The notes: generated from the sequence alone by a model not told the origin. 64,000 bases of DNA from Deltaproteobacteria bacterium (GCA_020444045.1 JAHLLS010000002.1:1-64000), one strand, 5' to 3'; shown: positions 1-8,420, numbered from the stretch's first letter. A program made the numbers and translations.

Positions 1-85
1 GCGGCGTACGAAAAGTACGCCTCTTTCCTCGGGATTCGCAAGCCGTATCTCGAACGAATTACGAAACCGTCTGAAATCAGACCTT
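1..85. repeat. Hairpin-rich intergenic segment, possible dispersed repeat
   Basis: Two perfect hairpins are visible: GGCGTAC-GAAAA-GTACGCC at 3-21 and GTCTGA-AA-TCAGAC at 69-82, the latter followed by CTTTTG, so it could end transcription of a gene lying left of the window. The arrangement (GGCGTAC hairpin, 'ACGAAACCGTCTGA', 'GCGAGTCC') resembles an intergenic repeat that I remember from Desulfobacterota genomes. No second copy was noticed in this window, so the repeat assignment rests on memory. Confidence 0.35.
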
Positions 86-160
86 TTGCGAGTCCTCGAA
101 CCTCCGCCGCCGTCGCGCCCAGCGCCCGACCGGCAGCAGGATGATAGAGTTGACGCCCCT

Positions 161-1141
161 ATGATCACCCATGATTTGAAACGCCTGCAACGCATCACGG
201 CCGACCTGCCGCACGGCACGCGATTGCGTCTCACCCTGACCGGGCATGCCCGCAGTGATGACTTTCAGGCCTACGGCCGTCAGTTGACGGCGGCGTCCAC
301 GGCAATTGACCTTCTTACGGATGTCACCGCGGATCCCGATCCACCCTGGCTGGAAACGACGGGCGGTATTCGCTTCCACGCCCTCCCGGAAGGCGACAAG
401 CTGGATCGCCTGGTGGATGCCCTCAAACCGCAGGACGACCGTGATGCCAGCCTCCTGCCGGACCTCCAGGCGTTGCTGAGGGACATGACCCTGCCGGCAA
501 CCGTCCGACTCTTCATCACCCCCGGCTGCCCGTTCTGCCCGCAGGCCCTGTCGCAATGGATCGCCCTAGCCCGCTCCGGCAGCCAGCTCCGCCTGCACAT
601 CATCGATGGGGCCCTTTTCCCGGAAGTCGCCCAAGACGCGAACGTCCAGGCGGTGCCGACCCTGATCCTCGATGATCACTGGCGCTGGTCCGGCCGGATC
701 CCCGTCACCGATGTGCTGGAGCAGCTCGCCACCCGCGACCCGAGCCGCCTGAGCGCTGATGCGCTGGACGGCATCATCAAGGAAGGACAGGCCGAAGCGG
801 TAGCCCGAGCCATGATCGAAAAAGCCACCCTGTTCCCCGGCATCATCGATCTTCTGGTCCATGACAAGTGGCCGGTAAGATTAGGCGCCATGGTCGTCAT
901 GGAAACAATCGCTGAAGCGGACCCCACATTGGCCGCCCGGGTAGTGCCGATTCTCCAAAAACGCTATGACCGCCTGGACGACCCGGCCCGGGGTGATGTG
1001 CTCTATATTATCGGCGAAACCGGCGATCACCAGGCTGTGCCGTTCTTACAGAAGATTGCGGCGCACAGCACCAACCCGGAAATTCGGCAGGCCGCGAGTG
1101 AAGCCCTTGCGACCCTTGAAACCGCGCAGCGGCGTCAGTAG
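161..1141 (+). CDS. Tandem thioredoxin-fold (PDO-like) redox protein with HEAT repeats
   Basis: A 326-residue cytosolic protein without signal peptide. The first ~200 residues look like two tandem thioredoxin folds, as in archaeal protein disulfide oxidoreductases and the AhpF N-terminus. The first fold lacks a CxxC; the second carries GCPFCP near residue 122 and a likely cis-proline loop VPTLIL about 50 residues later. Residues ~215-320 form HEAT-type helical repeats (PVRLGAMVVMETI, DVLYIIGETGDHQAVPFL), suggesting protein-protein contact. Expected role is thiol-disulfide exchange with a partner held by the HEAT part; the substrate is unknown. The reading frame opens upstream with a TTG at 86, but the ATG at 161 begins the conserved part and is preferred; neither has a strong ribosome-binding site. 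The next gene follows after 38 bp on the same strand. Confidence 0.75.
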   Translation: MITHDLKRLQRITADLPHGTRLRLTLTGHARSDDFQAYGRQLTAASTAIDLLTDVTADPDPPWLETTGGIRFHALPEGDKLDRLVDALKPQDDRDASLLPDLQALLRDMTLPATVRLFITPGCPFCPQALSQWIALARSGSQLRLHIIDGALFPEVAQDANVQAVPTLILDDHWRWSGRIPVTDVLEQLATRDPSRLSADALDGIIKEGQAEAVARAMIEKATLFPGIIDLLVHDKWPVRLGAMVVMETIAEADPTLAARVVPILQKRYDRLDDPARGDVLYIIGETGDHQAVPFLQKIAAHSTNPEIRQAASEALATLETAQRRQ

Positions 1142-1179
1142 AACAACCATATGCGCCTTCTTCCATAGGAGCTGTCCGC

Positions 1180-1941
1180 ATGCCCCACCAACGCCTTGAA
1201 TTCAATAACCGCCAGGGACTCGCGCTTGCCGCTCAGTTGGACGCCCCCTCCGAGGAGCCAGTGGCGAGTTATGCCCTCTTTGCCCATTGTTTTACCTGCG
1301 GCAAGGACATCAAAGCCGCCTATCACATCGCACGCACCCTGAACCGGGCCGGCATCGGGGTGTTTCGTTTCGATTTCACCGGCCTGGGGGCCAGCCAGGG
1401 CGAATTTGCCGACACCAATTTTTCATCCAATGTTGCCGATCTGATCGATGCCGCCCGCTACATGGAAACCCATCAGATGTCCCCAAGCCTGTTGATCGGC
1501 CACTCGCTGGGCGGTGCGGCCGTTATCCAGGCCGCCGGATCGATCCCCTCCGTCCGTGCCGTGGTCGCCATTGCCGCCCCGTCCGAACCGGCCCACCTGG
1601 CACGCCATCTGGAAGGGATTCGCGAGCCCTTACAAAAGCAGGGAGAAGCGGATATCACCATTGCCGGCCGCACGTTGAAAATTAAGAAACAATTTTTGGA
1701 CGATATCACCCAGGTGGACATCGACATGGCACTGAAGGAATTGAACCGTGCCCTTTTGATCCTGCACTCGCCTCATGACACCGTGGTGGACATCAAAAAT
1801 GCCGCCCGGCTCTATCGCACCGCGCAGCACCCCAAAAGTTTCGTCTCGCTGGACAGCGCCGATCACATGCTGTCGGATCCGGAAGACGCCCGCTATGCGG
1901 GCGGGATGATTGCCGCTTGGGCAAAACGGTATTTGCCCTGA
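1180..1941 (+). CDS. Alpha/beta hydrolase
   Basis: A 253-residue cytosolic serine hydrolase of the alpha/beta fold. The nucleophile elbow GHSLGG lies at about residues 106-111. The oxyanion-hole region is represented by AHCFTCGKD near residue 30. The acid and base are probably the Asp of SPHDTVV (~residue 198) and the His of SADHML (~229). The N-terminal half closely resembles the hydrolase half of hydrolase-OsmC fusion proteins, but no OsmC domain follows here. The start has a good ribosome-binding site (TAGGAG, 8 bases before ATG). Substrate unknown. It lies 38 bp after the thioredoxin-fold gene and is probably cotranscribed with it. Confidence 0.85.
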   Translation: MPHQRLEFNNRQGLALAAQLDAPSEEPVASYALFAHCFTCGKDIKAAYHIARTLNRAGIGVFRFDFTGLGASQGEFADTNFSSNVADLIDAARYMETHQMSPSLLIGHSLGGAAVIQAAGSIPSVRAVVAIAAPSEPAHLARHLEGIREPLQKQGEADITIAGRTLKIKKQFLDDITQVDIDMALKELNRALLILHSPHDTVVDIKNAARLYRTAQHPKSFVSLDSADHMLSDPEDARYAGGMIAAWAKRYLP

Positions 1942-2124
1942 ACATCAAACCCCCCATGCCCCGAAATATCCCGTGTAACAACGGGCGGTTGGCGCACCAG
2001 GCTTGAAAAGATCCCCGACGGGCCTATGTTAGAAGGAACACATCGCAGAAGATCTTAAGTGATCCGAAACAGATTGCCATGCGGTGTTCCCTTTTCAATA
2101 GTTGACCAGCGTGAAGGAGGGATC

Positions 2125-2397
2125 ATGATCGAGAAAGCTGAATTATGCGCCAAGATTATCGAGCTTTATCCGGATATCGGCGCGTGCGGCATTGATGTGG
2201 ACGTCGCATTCGACAACGACAAAAACGCCTGGGTCGTCGATTTGAAAAAAGATAGCTTCGAGCTGAAGACCCACCTCGAAGAAGGCGACGCCGACAAATG
2301 CATGATCGGGGAGCAGTGTGTCGGCCTTGGTATTGAAATCGCTCAGTTGAGGGCCAATATCGAACGCCTCAAGGAAGACACGAAGGCACGCTATTAA
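2125..2397 (+). CDS. Small conserved cytosolic protein, function unknown
   Basis: A 90-residue acidic protein with four cysteines (ELCAKI, GACGID, DKCMIG, EQCVGL) and a C-terminal helix (IEIAQLRANIERLKEDT). No domain is recognised. The frame extends upstream to 2059, but the ATG at 2125 is preceded by a textbook GAAGGAGG site and begins the compact part of the protein. The spacing of the cysteines is not that of a classic ferredoxin or zinc ribbon. It stands alone between the hydrolase and fumC. A gene on ribosome-binding-site and composition grounds; role not assignable. Confidence 0.7.
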   Translation: MIEKAELCAKIIELYPDIGACGIDVDVAFDNDKNAWVVDLKKDSFELKTHLEEGDADKCMIGEQCVGLGIEIAQLRANIERLKEDTKARY

Positions 2398-2452
2398 GTC
2401 ACCCCGGGCAACATCTGTCCCCCAACTGTTTCCCGAAACATAAGGATGCCGG

Positions 2453-3820
2453 ATGACGCGCTATCGCGAAGAAAAGGATTCCATGGGAATTGTGCGGGTT
2501 CCCGAAACAGCCTACTATGGGGCCCAGACCCAGCGGGCCGCCGACAATTTTACGGTCAGCGGACAGCGCATGCCGCCGCACTTCATCCGCTCGCTGGCCC
2601 TGATCAAGGGCTGCGCCGCCCGGGCCAATCAGTCCCTGGGGCTTCTGGCAGCCGAACCGGCCGACGCCATTGCCACCGCCGCTCAGGAAATTTATGACGG
2701 GCACCTCGGCGACCAGTTTCCGGTCGATGTTTTCCAGACCGGGTCCGGGACATCCACCAACATGAACATGAACGAGGTCATTGCCGGCCGGGCCAACGAA
2801 CGACTCACCGGTCAGCGCGGGGGGCGCCACCCGGTGCACCCCAATGACCACGTCAACCTGGGTCAGTCCAGCAACGATGTCATCCCCAGCACGATCCACG
2901 TGGCGGCCCTCACGCGGCTTCACCAGCGGCTTTACCCCGCGCTGACCGACCTGCAGGACGCCCTGGCGGCCAAAGCGGACGCCTTCGCCGATGTCCGTAA
3001 AATCGGCCGAACCCACCTGCAGGACGCCGTTCCCATGACCCTGGGCAACGAATTCAGCGGCTATGCCCGCCAAATCGAATTGGCCCATGAGCGTTTCAGC
3101 ACCTTGGAATATCGTTTGGCTGAACTGGCCCTGGGAGGCACGGCCGTCGGCAGCGGCCTCAACACCCACCCGGAATTCGCCGGCCGGGTCATTGCCGAGC
3201 TGAATGACCGTTGCGGCCTGAACTTCCGTGAAGCCGCCAACCATTTCCAGGCCCAGGCCTCCTTGGATACCGCCGTGGAACTGAGCGGCGCCCTGAAAAC
3301 CATGGCGGTGGCACTGGTTAAAATCGCCAATGATTTACGATGGCTGTCGTCCGGTCCTCGCTGCGGGCTCGGTGAAATCAACCTGCCGTCACTGCAGCCG
3401 GGATCTTCCATTATGCCCGGGAAAGTGAACCCCGTGATCCCCGAAGCAGTGATCCAGGCCGCCGCCCAGGTGATCGGCAACGATACCGTCATCAGCCTGA
3501 GCGGCCAGTCGGGCAATTTCGAACTGAATGTCATGCTGCCGGTGACGGCCCACAATCTCCTGCAGTCCCTCGACCTGATGGCCGCCAGCGCGGAAGTGCT
3601 GAACCAAAAATGCCTGGTCGGTGTTACGGCCAACCAGGACCGATGCGCCGCCAACATCGAACAGAGCCTGGCCCTGGTGACTGGACTGGTCCCGTATATC
3701 GGCTATGACCGGGCCGCGGCAATCGCCCACGACGCCTACAAGAGCGGACGCACCATTCGCGAACTGGTCAGGGAAGAAGGGCTGCTGGACGATGAGACGC
3801 TGGACCGTGTTCTCACCTGA
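2453..3820 (+). CDS. fumC: Fumarate hydratase, class II
   Basis: A 455-residue oxygen-stable, iron-free fumarase that interconverts fumarate and malate in the TCA cycle; cytosolic homotetramer in the family. The superfamily signature GSSIMPGKVNPV lies near residues 316-327 and contains the catalytic serine loop. The substrate-binding segments TGSGTSTNMNMNEV and the SSND of GQSSNDVIPS are present, as is GRTHLQDAVPMTLG. The TGSGT...MNMNEV form separates fumarase from aspartase, which has a different consensus there. Length matches the family (about 460). Start ATG 2453 is supported by AAGG upstream. It appears monocistronic. Confidence 0.95.
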   Translation: MTRYREEKDSMGIVRVPETAYYGAQTQRAADNFTVSGQRMPPHFIRSLALIKGCAARANQSLGLLAAEPADAIATAAQEIYDGHLGDQFPVDVFQTGSGTSTNMNMNEVIAGRANERLTGQRGGRHPVHPNDHVNLGQSSNDVIPSTIHVAALTRLHQRLYPALTDLQDALAAKADAFADVRKIGRTHLQDAVPMTLGNEFSGYARQIELAHERFSTLEYRLAELALGGTAVGSGLNTHPEFAGRVIAELNDRCGLNFREAANHFQAQASLDTAVELSGALKTMAVALVKIANDLRWLSSGPRCGLGEINLPSLQPGSSIMPGKVNPVIPEAVIQAAAQVIGNDTVISLSGQSGNFELNVMLPVTAHNLLQSLDLMAASAEVLNQKCLVGVTANQDRCAANIEQSLALVTGLVPYIGYDRAAAIAHDAYKSGRTIRELVREEGLLDDETLDRVLT

Positions 3821-3887
3821 GACGTCAGGCCGAATCGGTTTGCACGAAACGACGATTGACCGATCGACAGCGGTTAGCCTTGGGCCA

Positions 3888-4892
3888 TCACTGCCACCAT
3901 CGGTATGGTGAACACAACCAATCGACCACCTGCGCCGAAACCGCCGCCATTCCCTGCCCCAAACCCGCCGCCTTAACCGCCCGGGCCACGACATCCGGGT
4001 GATACCGCTGCCCTTCCAGATGATCCGTCAGCTGCGCCAGGGCGGCAGGCGCCCTCTGCGACAACGTCAACGCGATATGGGTGACACGACCATGCCGGAT
4101 CTGCATCAGGGCCTCGCTCCGCCCCCAGGGCAATCGGGCCTGGCGACGGAGCTGAAATTCGGGCGAGCGTCCAACCGCCCACTCCCATGAACGGTACTTG
4201 GACTGCGCCAGCTCCCGGGCGGCAGACCAATCAGCAGGGTCCGGCACCACGGGCGTGACGCGCCCATGAAACGCCGCAAAGGATTGGATTAAGGCCGCAC
4301 GAACCTTCGTGACCGTCAGTTCGGGCCGATAACGAATCAGATTGCCGACCGGGCTGCGGACGGAACCACGCCCGCGACACGCCGGCACGTCACTGTCGGA
4401 CGCCAACGCCTGCTGCAACCGGTCCAAATCGGCGGAAACCAGCAGGGTCCCATGGGTAAGGCATTTCCGCTGGGCACGGTATTGTGCCGTCCCGGTGACC
4501 TTCATCCCGTCCACCAGAATGTCATGGCGCGCATTCAGGCGCGCCGGCAGGCCCAACGCTTTCAGACCGTTCAAGACCGGCCTTACAGCATCGCCGGGCG
4601 AGGGAAAAGGGTCGCCCCCCCGGGCCTGTAGCAGTCCAAAATTCAAGTTCCCAGGATCGTGGTAGACCGCCCCGCCGCCTGACATGCGCCGCACGACCGT
4701 AGTCCGCCACCGCATCACGTGCTGCATACTGGCTTCGACGTAGGGCACTTGATTGCGGCCGATGACCACCGACGGATCGTTGACATAAAAAAAGAGCAGG
4801 GGCTCGCCGCCTTGGAACCGCCGCATCAAAACCTCTTCCAGCGCCAAATTCAGCGCCGGATCGCGAACGGATTGGGTATCGATCAACAGCAT
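3888..4892 (-). CDS. Lipoate-protein ligase family protein
   Basis: A 334-residue member of the LplA/BirA-fold family, which activates lipoate (or octanoate) and transfers it to lysines of 2-oxoacid dehydrogenase E2 subunits or glycine-cleavage H protein. Hallmarks are RRMSGGGAVYHDPGNLNF near residues 67-84 and the catalytic lysine segment GMKVTGTAQYR near 130, followed by THGTLLVS. The C-terminal ~80 residues resemble the lipoyl-adenylate accessory domain, so ligase rather than LipB-type transferase is favoured. The frame is open to 4943, but ATG 4892 has an AGGAG site seven bases upstream and starts the conserved MLLIDTQ segment. It converges with fumC and is divergent from the cyclase-like gene. 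Confidence 0.85.
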   Translation of the reverse strand: MLLIDTQSVRDPALNLALEEVLMRRFQGGEPLLFFYVNDPSVVIGRNQVPYVEASMQHVMRWRTTVVRRMSGGGAVYHDPGNLNFGLLQARGGDPFPSPGDAVRPVLNGLKALGLPARLNARHDILVDGMKVTGTAQYRAQRKCLTHGTLLVSADLDRLQQALASDSDVPACRGRGSVRSPVGNLIRYRPELTVTKVRAALIQSFAAFHGRVTPVVPDPADWSAARELAQSKYRSWEWAVGRSPEFQLRRQARLPWGRSEALMQIRHGRVTHIALTLSQRAPAALAQLTDHLEGQRYHPDVVARAVKAAGLGQGMAAVSAQVVDWLCSPYRWWQ

Positions 4893-4936
4893 GCAGCACT
4901 CCTGAAGCAAAGCATGGATCCTGCCAACCATCGCCC

Positions 4937-4980
4937 ATACCATGCCCTCGGCAAGGTCGCAAACAAGGAAAGCATGGTAT
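4937..4980. promoter_or_regulatory. Inverted repeat ATACCATGC-N26-GCATGGTAT
   Basis: The arms at 4937-4945 and 4972-4980 are perfect 9-bp inverted repeats 45 to 88 bp upstream of the lipoate-ligase start. It could be an operator or a leader hairpin; nothing identifies the regulator. Confidence 0.3.
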
Positions 4981-5011
4981 CATTGCCAGCGCATCCGGCT
5001 GGAATAATTCA

Positions 5012-5040
5012 TTGACAGATATGGGGCGCCCCGATAAAGT
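5012..5040 (+). promoter_or_regulatory. Sigma70-like promoter of the cyclase-like gene
   Basis: A -35 box TTGACA (5012-5017) and -10 box TAAAGT (5035-5040) are separated by 17 bp. The spacer contains the perfect palindrome GGGGCGCCCC (5023-5032), positioned where a repressor could sit between the boxes. Confidence 0.45.
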
Positions 5041-5195
5041 AAACTACTTGAAATAATTCAGGGATCAGCACTTACACCCGTGCTCGTGAACGATGGTTCC
5101 GGCGGCGGCAGCCCCCTAAAAACGCGGTCGCCCCGCGTTGCCTCAAGTCCATTGACACGCGCCGTGAAACGACACCAAAGTTGAAGGCATTACGT

Positions 5196-7460
5196 ATGTC
5201 GGTTACCCATTCATCGCCGCCTAAAAAATTTGCCGGCATTCCGCTCAAACCCTACCTGCACGCATTTTCTCTCAATCGGCTAAAGCTGGGCGTCGATAAT
5301 CTGCGGTACGATATCCATCTCAGCCCCGGATTCATCAAAGCCACCCGCCGGATAGCCCTGCAACTGATCGGCCAAATTTCGGGCGTGTCTGATCTGCCCG
5401 ACTATGAAAATGGGTTTAACTGGTACCGCGGCGAAAAGGAGTTCAAGAGCCTCTGCCGCGACATTATCGCGGATGCGGTCAAACGCGCCAAACTGGACAA
5501 CGAACATCAGGTTCTGTTTCTGGTCAAAGCCGCCATCATTGTCGCCTTCAAAGAGGCGGTCAACGACCGCTACAAGGCGTGCCTCCAGCATGTGAACAAC
5601 CAGATCTGGCGACAGGAAATGGCCTATAACCACGACCAGGTCAAACACCTTCAGGAAGCGCTCCAAACCCTAACACGCAACCGGGACACGACCATCCGCA
5701 ATGCCAATGCCCGCCTGTTTCGCTACCTGACGGATGTGCTTCTTGACAGCATGAACAATCTCTATACCCTGCATTTCGGTCCGGAAGCACTGCTACCCGA
5801 AGACTTTTTCGCCAACCCCCTTCTCCACACCGAAAACCCGTCCAACGACAGTTTCTTGATGACCGAATATGTCTTGCTCGGCAGCCGGCGGGAAGACGTC
5901 AACCAGTATGACGCCTTCTTAGGCGCACTCAACGATTTTCTCGCCGGGCGCGATGGCGAGCCGGCCTCCGCCCGACCCGCCGATGCGGTGGAATCCAATG
6001 ACAGCGCCGCTGGAGGCAGCGACACCGATTATACCGCCTGGATCAAGCATGAAAGTAATATGGACGCACTGTTCAATTACTACCGGACCGAACAGATGCT
6101 GCGCCGGGACAAACGCCGCACGCCCGACAAGAAGCGCCTTCGCAAACTCAAACAGGTCACCCGCCTGCAGAAACGCCTCTTGACGGCATTGATCAAAGAC
6201 TTCAACGAACGGGAACTCACCCACATCGTCGTCGCCACCGAAGAGATGAAAGCGTTTTGTGACAGCTACTGTCCACCCCTGACGCCCCATGAAGTGCTGC
6301 AATACATCGTTGACCGCAAGTCGCGCCGGCCGATTCGCGCCAAACTGAAACGCATCAAAAAGAACTATGGTGAAGACTATTCCCTGCAACCCATTCGCAA
6401 CTGCCTTTCGCGGATCCGTTGGCTTCCCCGCCAGCAGAAAATGGAAATTCTGCTCGATTTCGTGAAGACCTTTGCGCGCTATCATCGTGATTTATGCAAT
6501 TACACGCTTGTCAACCACGCCATCTCCTATATCAATTTCGTCAATGACGAGACGTTTCTGAGGTTGTCCCGGGCCAACCATTCCCTTTACGAATTTCTTC
6601 TGCCCAACGAACAGAAGCCCGATGAGATGCCCATCATCAGCCATACGGTCCTGAAGGCCGATGTCCGCGGGTCGACGGGTATCGTCAATGAGATGAAATC
6701 CCAGGGCATGAATCCGGCCACCAATTTTAGTTTGAATTTCTTCGACCCCATCACCAGCATTTTGTCGCGATTCGGGGCTTTCAAAGTCTTTATCGAGGGT
6801 GACGCGATTATCCTCTCCATCTTCGAACATGAAAATCAGCCCCAAAACTGGTACAGCGTCGGGCGGGCCTGCGGCCTTGCCATGAATACGCTACTGATTG
6901 TCCAGCGCTACAATCGAAAAAACACCGCTTCCCGACTGCCGCTTCTGGAAATCGGCATCGGCATCAGCTATTCCGCCAACGCGCCCACCTTTTTCTTCGA
7001 CCAAGACAAGCGCATTATGATTTCACCGGCCATCAACCAGGCCGATCGCCTTTCGGGATGTTTCAAACCCTTACGCGACCAAGCCGCCTTGAAGCAATCG
7101 CCCTTCAACGTTTTTGTCTATGAAATTGCGGCCCAGGACCAGAAGGCTGCCGCCGGACAATATATCCGCTATAACGTCAATGGCATTGAACTCAGCGACG
7201 ATGCTTTCGAAAAATTACAAAAAGAGATCCAGATGGAACAACTCGACCTGAAAGCACCCGGAGCCGAAGGCGAACCCCACAAGCTTTTCGTCGGCAAATA
7301 CCCGACGGTATCCGGCACCTCGCATCAACTGGTCATCCGCCAGGCACCGCTGCCCATCATCTCGATAGCGGATCTCAAGGTAACCGGCACCACAGGCCGC
7401 TACTATTACGAAGTCTGCACGAATCCGGCCCTTTTGGGCTACATCAAAGACCTTCGATAG
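5196..7460 (+). CDS. Soluble protein with C-terminal class III nucleotide cyclase-like domain
   Basis: A 754-residue protein without signal peptide or membrane segments. Residues 1-470 are mainly helical, with an Arg/Lys-rich stretch near 305-330 (DKRRTPDKKRLRKL), and match no family I recognise. Residues ~480-650 resemble the class III adenylate/guanylate cyclase homology domain. The first metal Asp is in KADVRGST (~486), the second in IEGDAIIL (~534), and the Asn/Arg pair is in INQADRL (~613-617). However, the position that is Lys in canonical adenylate cyclases (KxxGD) is Phe, and the Asp before the Asn motif is replaced by Pro, so product specificity is doubtful. A TTG start at 5181 is possible; ATG 5196 with GAAGG upstream is preferred. 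Monocistronic. Confidence 0.7.
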   Translation: MSVTHSSPPKKFAGIPLKPYLHAFSLNRLKLGVDNLRYDIHLSPGFIKATRRIALQLIGQISGVSDLPDYENGFNWYRGEKEFKSLCRDIIADAVKRAKLDNEHQVLFLVKAAIIVAFKEAVNDRYKACLQHVNNQIWRQEMAYNHDQVKHLQEALQTLTRNRDTTIRNANARLFRYLTDVLLDSMNNLYTLHFGPEALLPEDFFANPLLHTENPSNDSFLMTEYVLLGSRREDVNQYDAFLGALNDFLAGRDGEPASARPADAVESNDSAAGGSDTDYTAWIKHESNMDALFNYYRTEQMLRRDKRRTPDKKRLRKLKQVTRLQKRLLTALIKDFNERELTHIVVATEEMKAFCDSYCPPLTPHEVLQYIVDRKSRRPIRAKLKRIKKNYGEDYSLQPIRNCLSRIRWLPRQQKMEILLDFVKTFARYHRDLCNYTLVNHAISYINFVNDETFLRLSRANHSLYEFLLPNEQKPDEMPIISHTVLKADVRGSTGIVNEMKSQGMNPATNFSLNFFDPITSILSRFGAFKVFIEGDAIILSIFEHENQPQNWYSVGRACGLAMNTLLIVQRYNRKNTASRLPLLEIGIGISYSANAPTFFFDQDKRIMISPAINQADRLSGCFKPLRDQAALKQSPFNVFVYEIAAQDQKAAAGQYIRYNVNGIELSDDAFEKLQKEIQMEQLDLKAPGAEGEPHKLFVGKYPTVSGTSHQLVIRQAPLPIISIADLKVTGTTGRYYYEVCTNPALLGYIKDLR

Positions 7461-7588
7461 AGACGACGCCCCGCTTAAATGCGCGAAAAGCCTTTCTGTT
7501 TTGACTTTTACCGGGGGATTCACTATGATCGGCGCAATGCCTTAACAATGATCCCTGCAGGGTTATACCCTTTTCCAAGGAGGCGGTG

Positions 7589-7933
7589 ATGGGCGTATTA
7601 ACCGGATCGGGATATTGTCCCTACTGCCGGGAGGATGTCATGGTGGCCTGTCCGGCCGGCACCGACCTATTTCACCTGACACTGACCCTGCTGAGCGGCG
7701 GAATTTGGGGCATCGTCTGGCTTTATTGCCGCTTTCGCGCCCACACATGCATATGCTGCCAATGCGGCCGCGGTTTGTCACGCGCACACCTTCAGACACC
7801 ATCGCAAACGATCCCGGAAGCCGCCTGGCAGTTCGCACCGCACATCCGAAACCAATCGGATTTCAACAGCGTCCTGGTCGCCTGCAACCTCGTCTACTAT
7901 ATGCCGACACGTGCTTGCTATCGTCGGACTTAA
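7589..7933 (+). CDS. Small zinc-ribbon protein with transmembrane hairpin insert
   Basis: A 114-residue protein beginning after a strong AAGGAGG site. The first ~60 residues have the pattern CPYC, then a hydrophobic ~22-residue stretch (LFHLTLTLLSGGIWGIVWLY), then CICCQCG. This resembles a widespread family in which the two halves of a zinc knuckle flank a membrane segment, so that the metal site sits on the inner membrane surface. Residues 60-114 have no recognisable domain. Role unknown; families of this type are usually annotated only as zinc-ribbon proteins. A competing frame (7615-7998) overlaps it but lacks the ribosome-binding site and the Cys pattern. Confidence 0.6.
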   Translation: MGVLTGSGYCPYCREDVMVACPAGTDLFHLTLTLLSGGIWGIVWLYCRFRAHTCICCQCGRGLSRAHLQTPSQTIPEAAWQFAPHIRNQSDFNSVLVACNLVYYMPTRACYRRT

Positions 7934-7994
7934 GGACGGCGGCCATCTTTTCGCCAAAAGGCTTAACGGCAGGCGCCATTAGGGAGACGACCAC

Positions 7995-8321
7995 ATGAAT
8001 AGGACGACAATGCGGTTACGGACCGGGATTATCCTCGTCGCAATCATAGGTGTTACCATGGGCGCCGGGAATGTCTTTGGTGACGACCAATTTATCGAAC
8101 CGCGCACCCCTCCGCCCAATCCCATGAATGTTACCGCCGATGCGCTGATTTTACGACCGGTGGGACTGGTCATGATCCCTGTCATGGGTCTGGTCTATGG
8201 CATCAGCTATCCGTTCGCCAAAGCCGCCGGCAATGAACAGGAGACCTACCAGAGCCTTCTCGGCGAAACCATCGATTACACCTTTCATCGTCCGATGGGC
8301 CGGGGCGCCCCCTTCGAATAA
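7995..8321 (+). CDS. Small exported or inner-membrane protein
   Basis: A 108-residue protein with an N-terminal signal or anchor (RTGIILVAIIGVTMGAGNVFG) and a second hydrophobic segment (RPVGLVMIPVMGLVYGISYPFA), ending in a YTFHRPMGRG motif. The order 'RPVG - hydrophobic - P - YTFxRPxG' is shared by small uncharacterised exported proteins found in many Proteobacteria. Start ATG 7995 is supported by AGGGAGA upstream. It precedes the lipoprotein operon but is separated from it by a hairpin and a promoter candidate, so it is probably expressed separately. Confidence 0.65.
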   Translation: MNRTTMRLRTGIILVAIIGVTMGAGNVFGDDQFIEPRTPPPNPMNVTADALILRPVGLVMIPVMGLVYGISYPFAKAAGNEQETYQSLLGETIDYTFHRPMGRGAPFE

Positions 8322-8336
8322 ACCGGCAACGCCGGT
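8322..8336 (+). terminator. Hairpin directly after the stop codon
   Basis: ACCGGC-AAC-GCCGGT is a perfect 6-bp stem immediately after the TAA of the preceding gene. It lacks a T-tract, so terminator function is uncertain; it could instead stabilise the mRNA 3' end. Confidence 0.3.
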
Positions 8337-8391
8337 CCAGGATTGGCAAAAACGCACGGCATAACCCGTCTGACAGGCCATCAGTCCCCCC

Positions 8392-8420
8392 TTGATCGAT
8401 TGTTCCCGACACGCTAAAGT
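8392..8420 (+). promoter_or_regulatory. Sigma70-like promoter of the lipoprotein-coaE operon
   Basis: TTGATC (8392-8397) and TAAAGT (8415-8420) are spaced by 17 bp and lie about 56 bp upstream of the lipoprotein start. The same -10 hexamer occurs in the promoter at 5012-5040. A small inverted repeat CGCTA-AAG-TAGCG (8412-8424) overlaps the -10. Confidence 0.4.

Larger units (their letters stand above)
4893..5195. other. Divergent intergenic region between lipoate ligase and cyclase-like gene
   Basis: This 303-bp gene-free stretch holds a 9-bp perfect inverted repeat (4937-4945 with 4972-4980), a sigma70-like promoter at 5012-5040, and a 9-bp direct repeat AATAATTCA at 5004-5012 and 5052-5060. 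No open reading frame with coding character is seen. Confidence 0.6.

Noticed and set aside
2399..3244. 281-codon minus-strand frame
   Set aside because: Antisense to fumC and with no plausible ribosome-binding site.
7615..7998. 127-codon plus-strand frame overlapping the zinc-ribbon gene
   Set aside because: No ribosome-binding site and Pro/Arg/His-rich translation, whereas the other frame has AAGGAGG and ordered Cys motifs.
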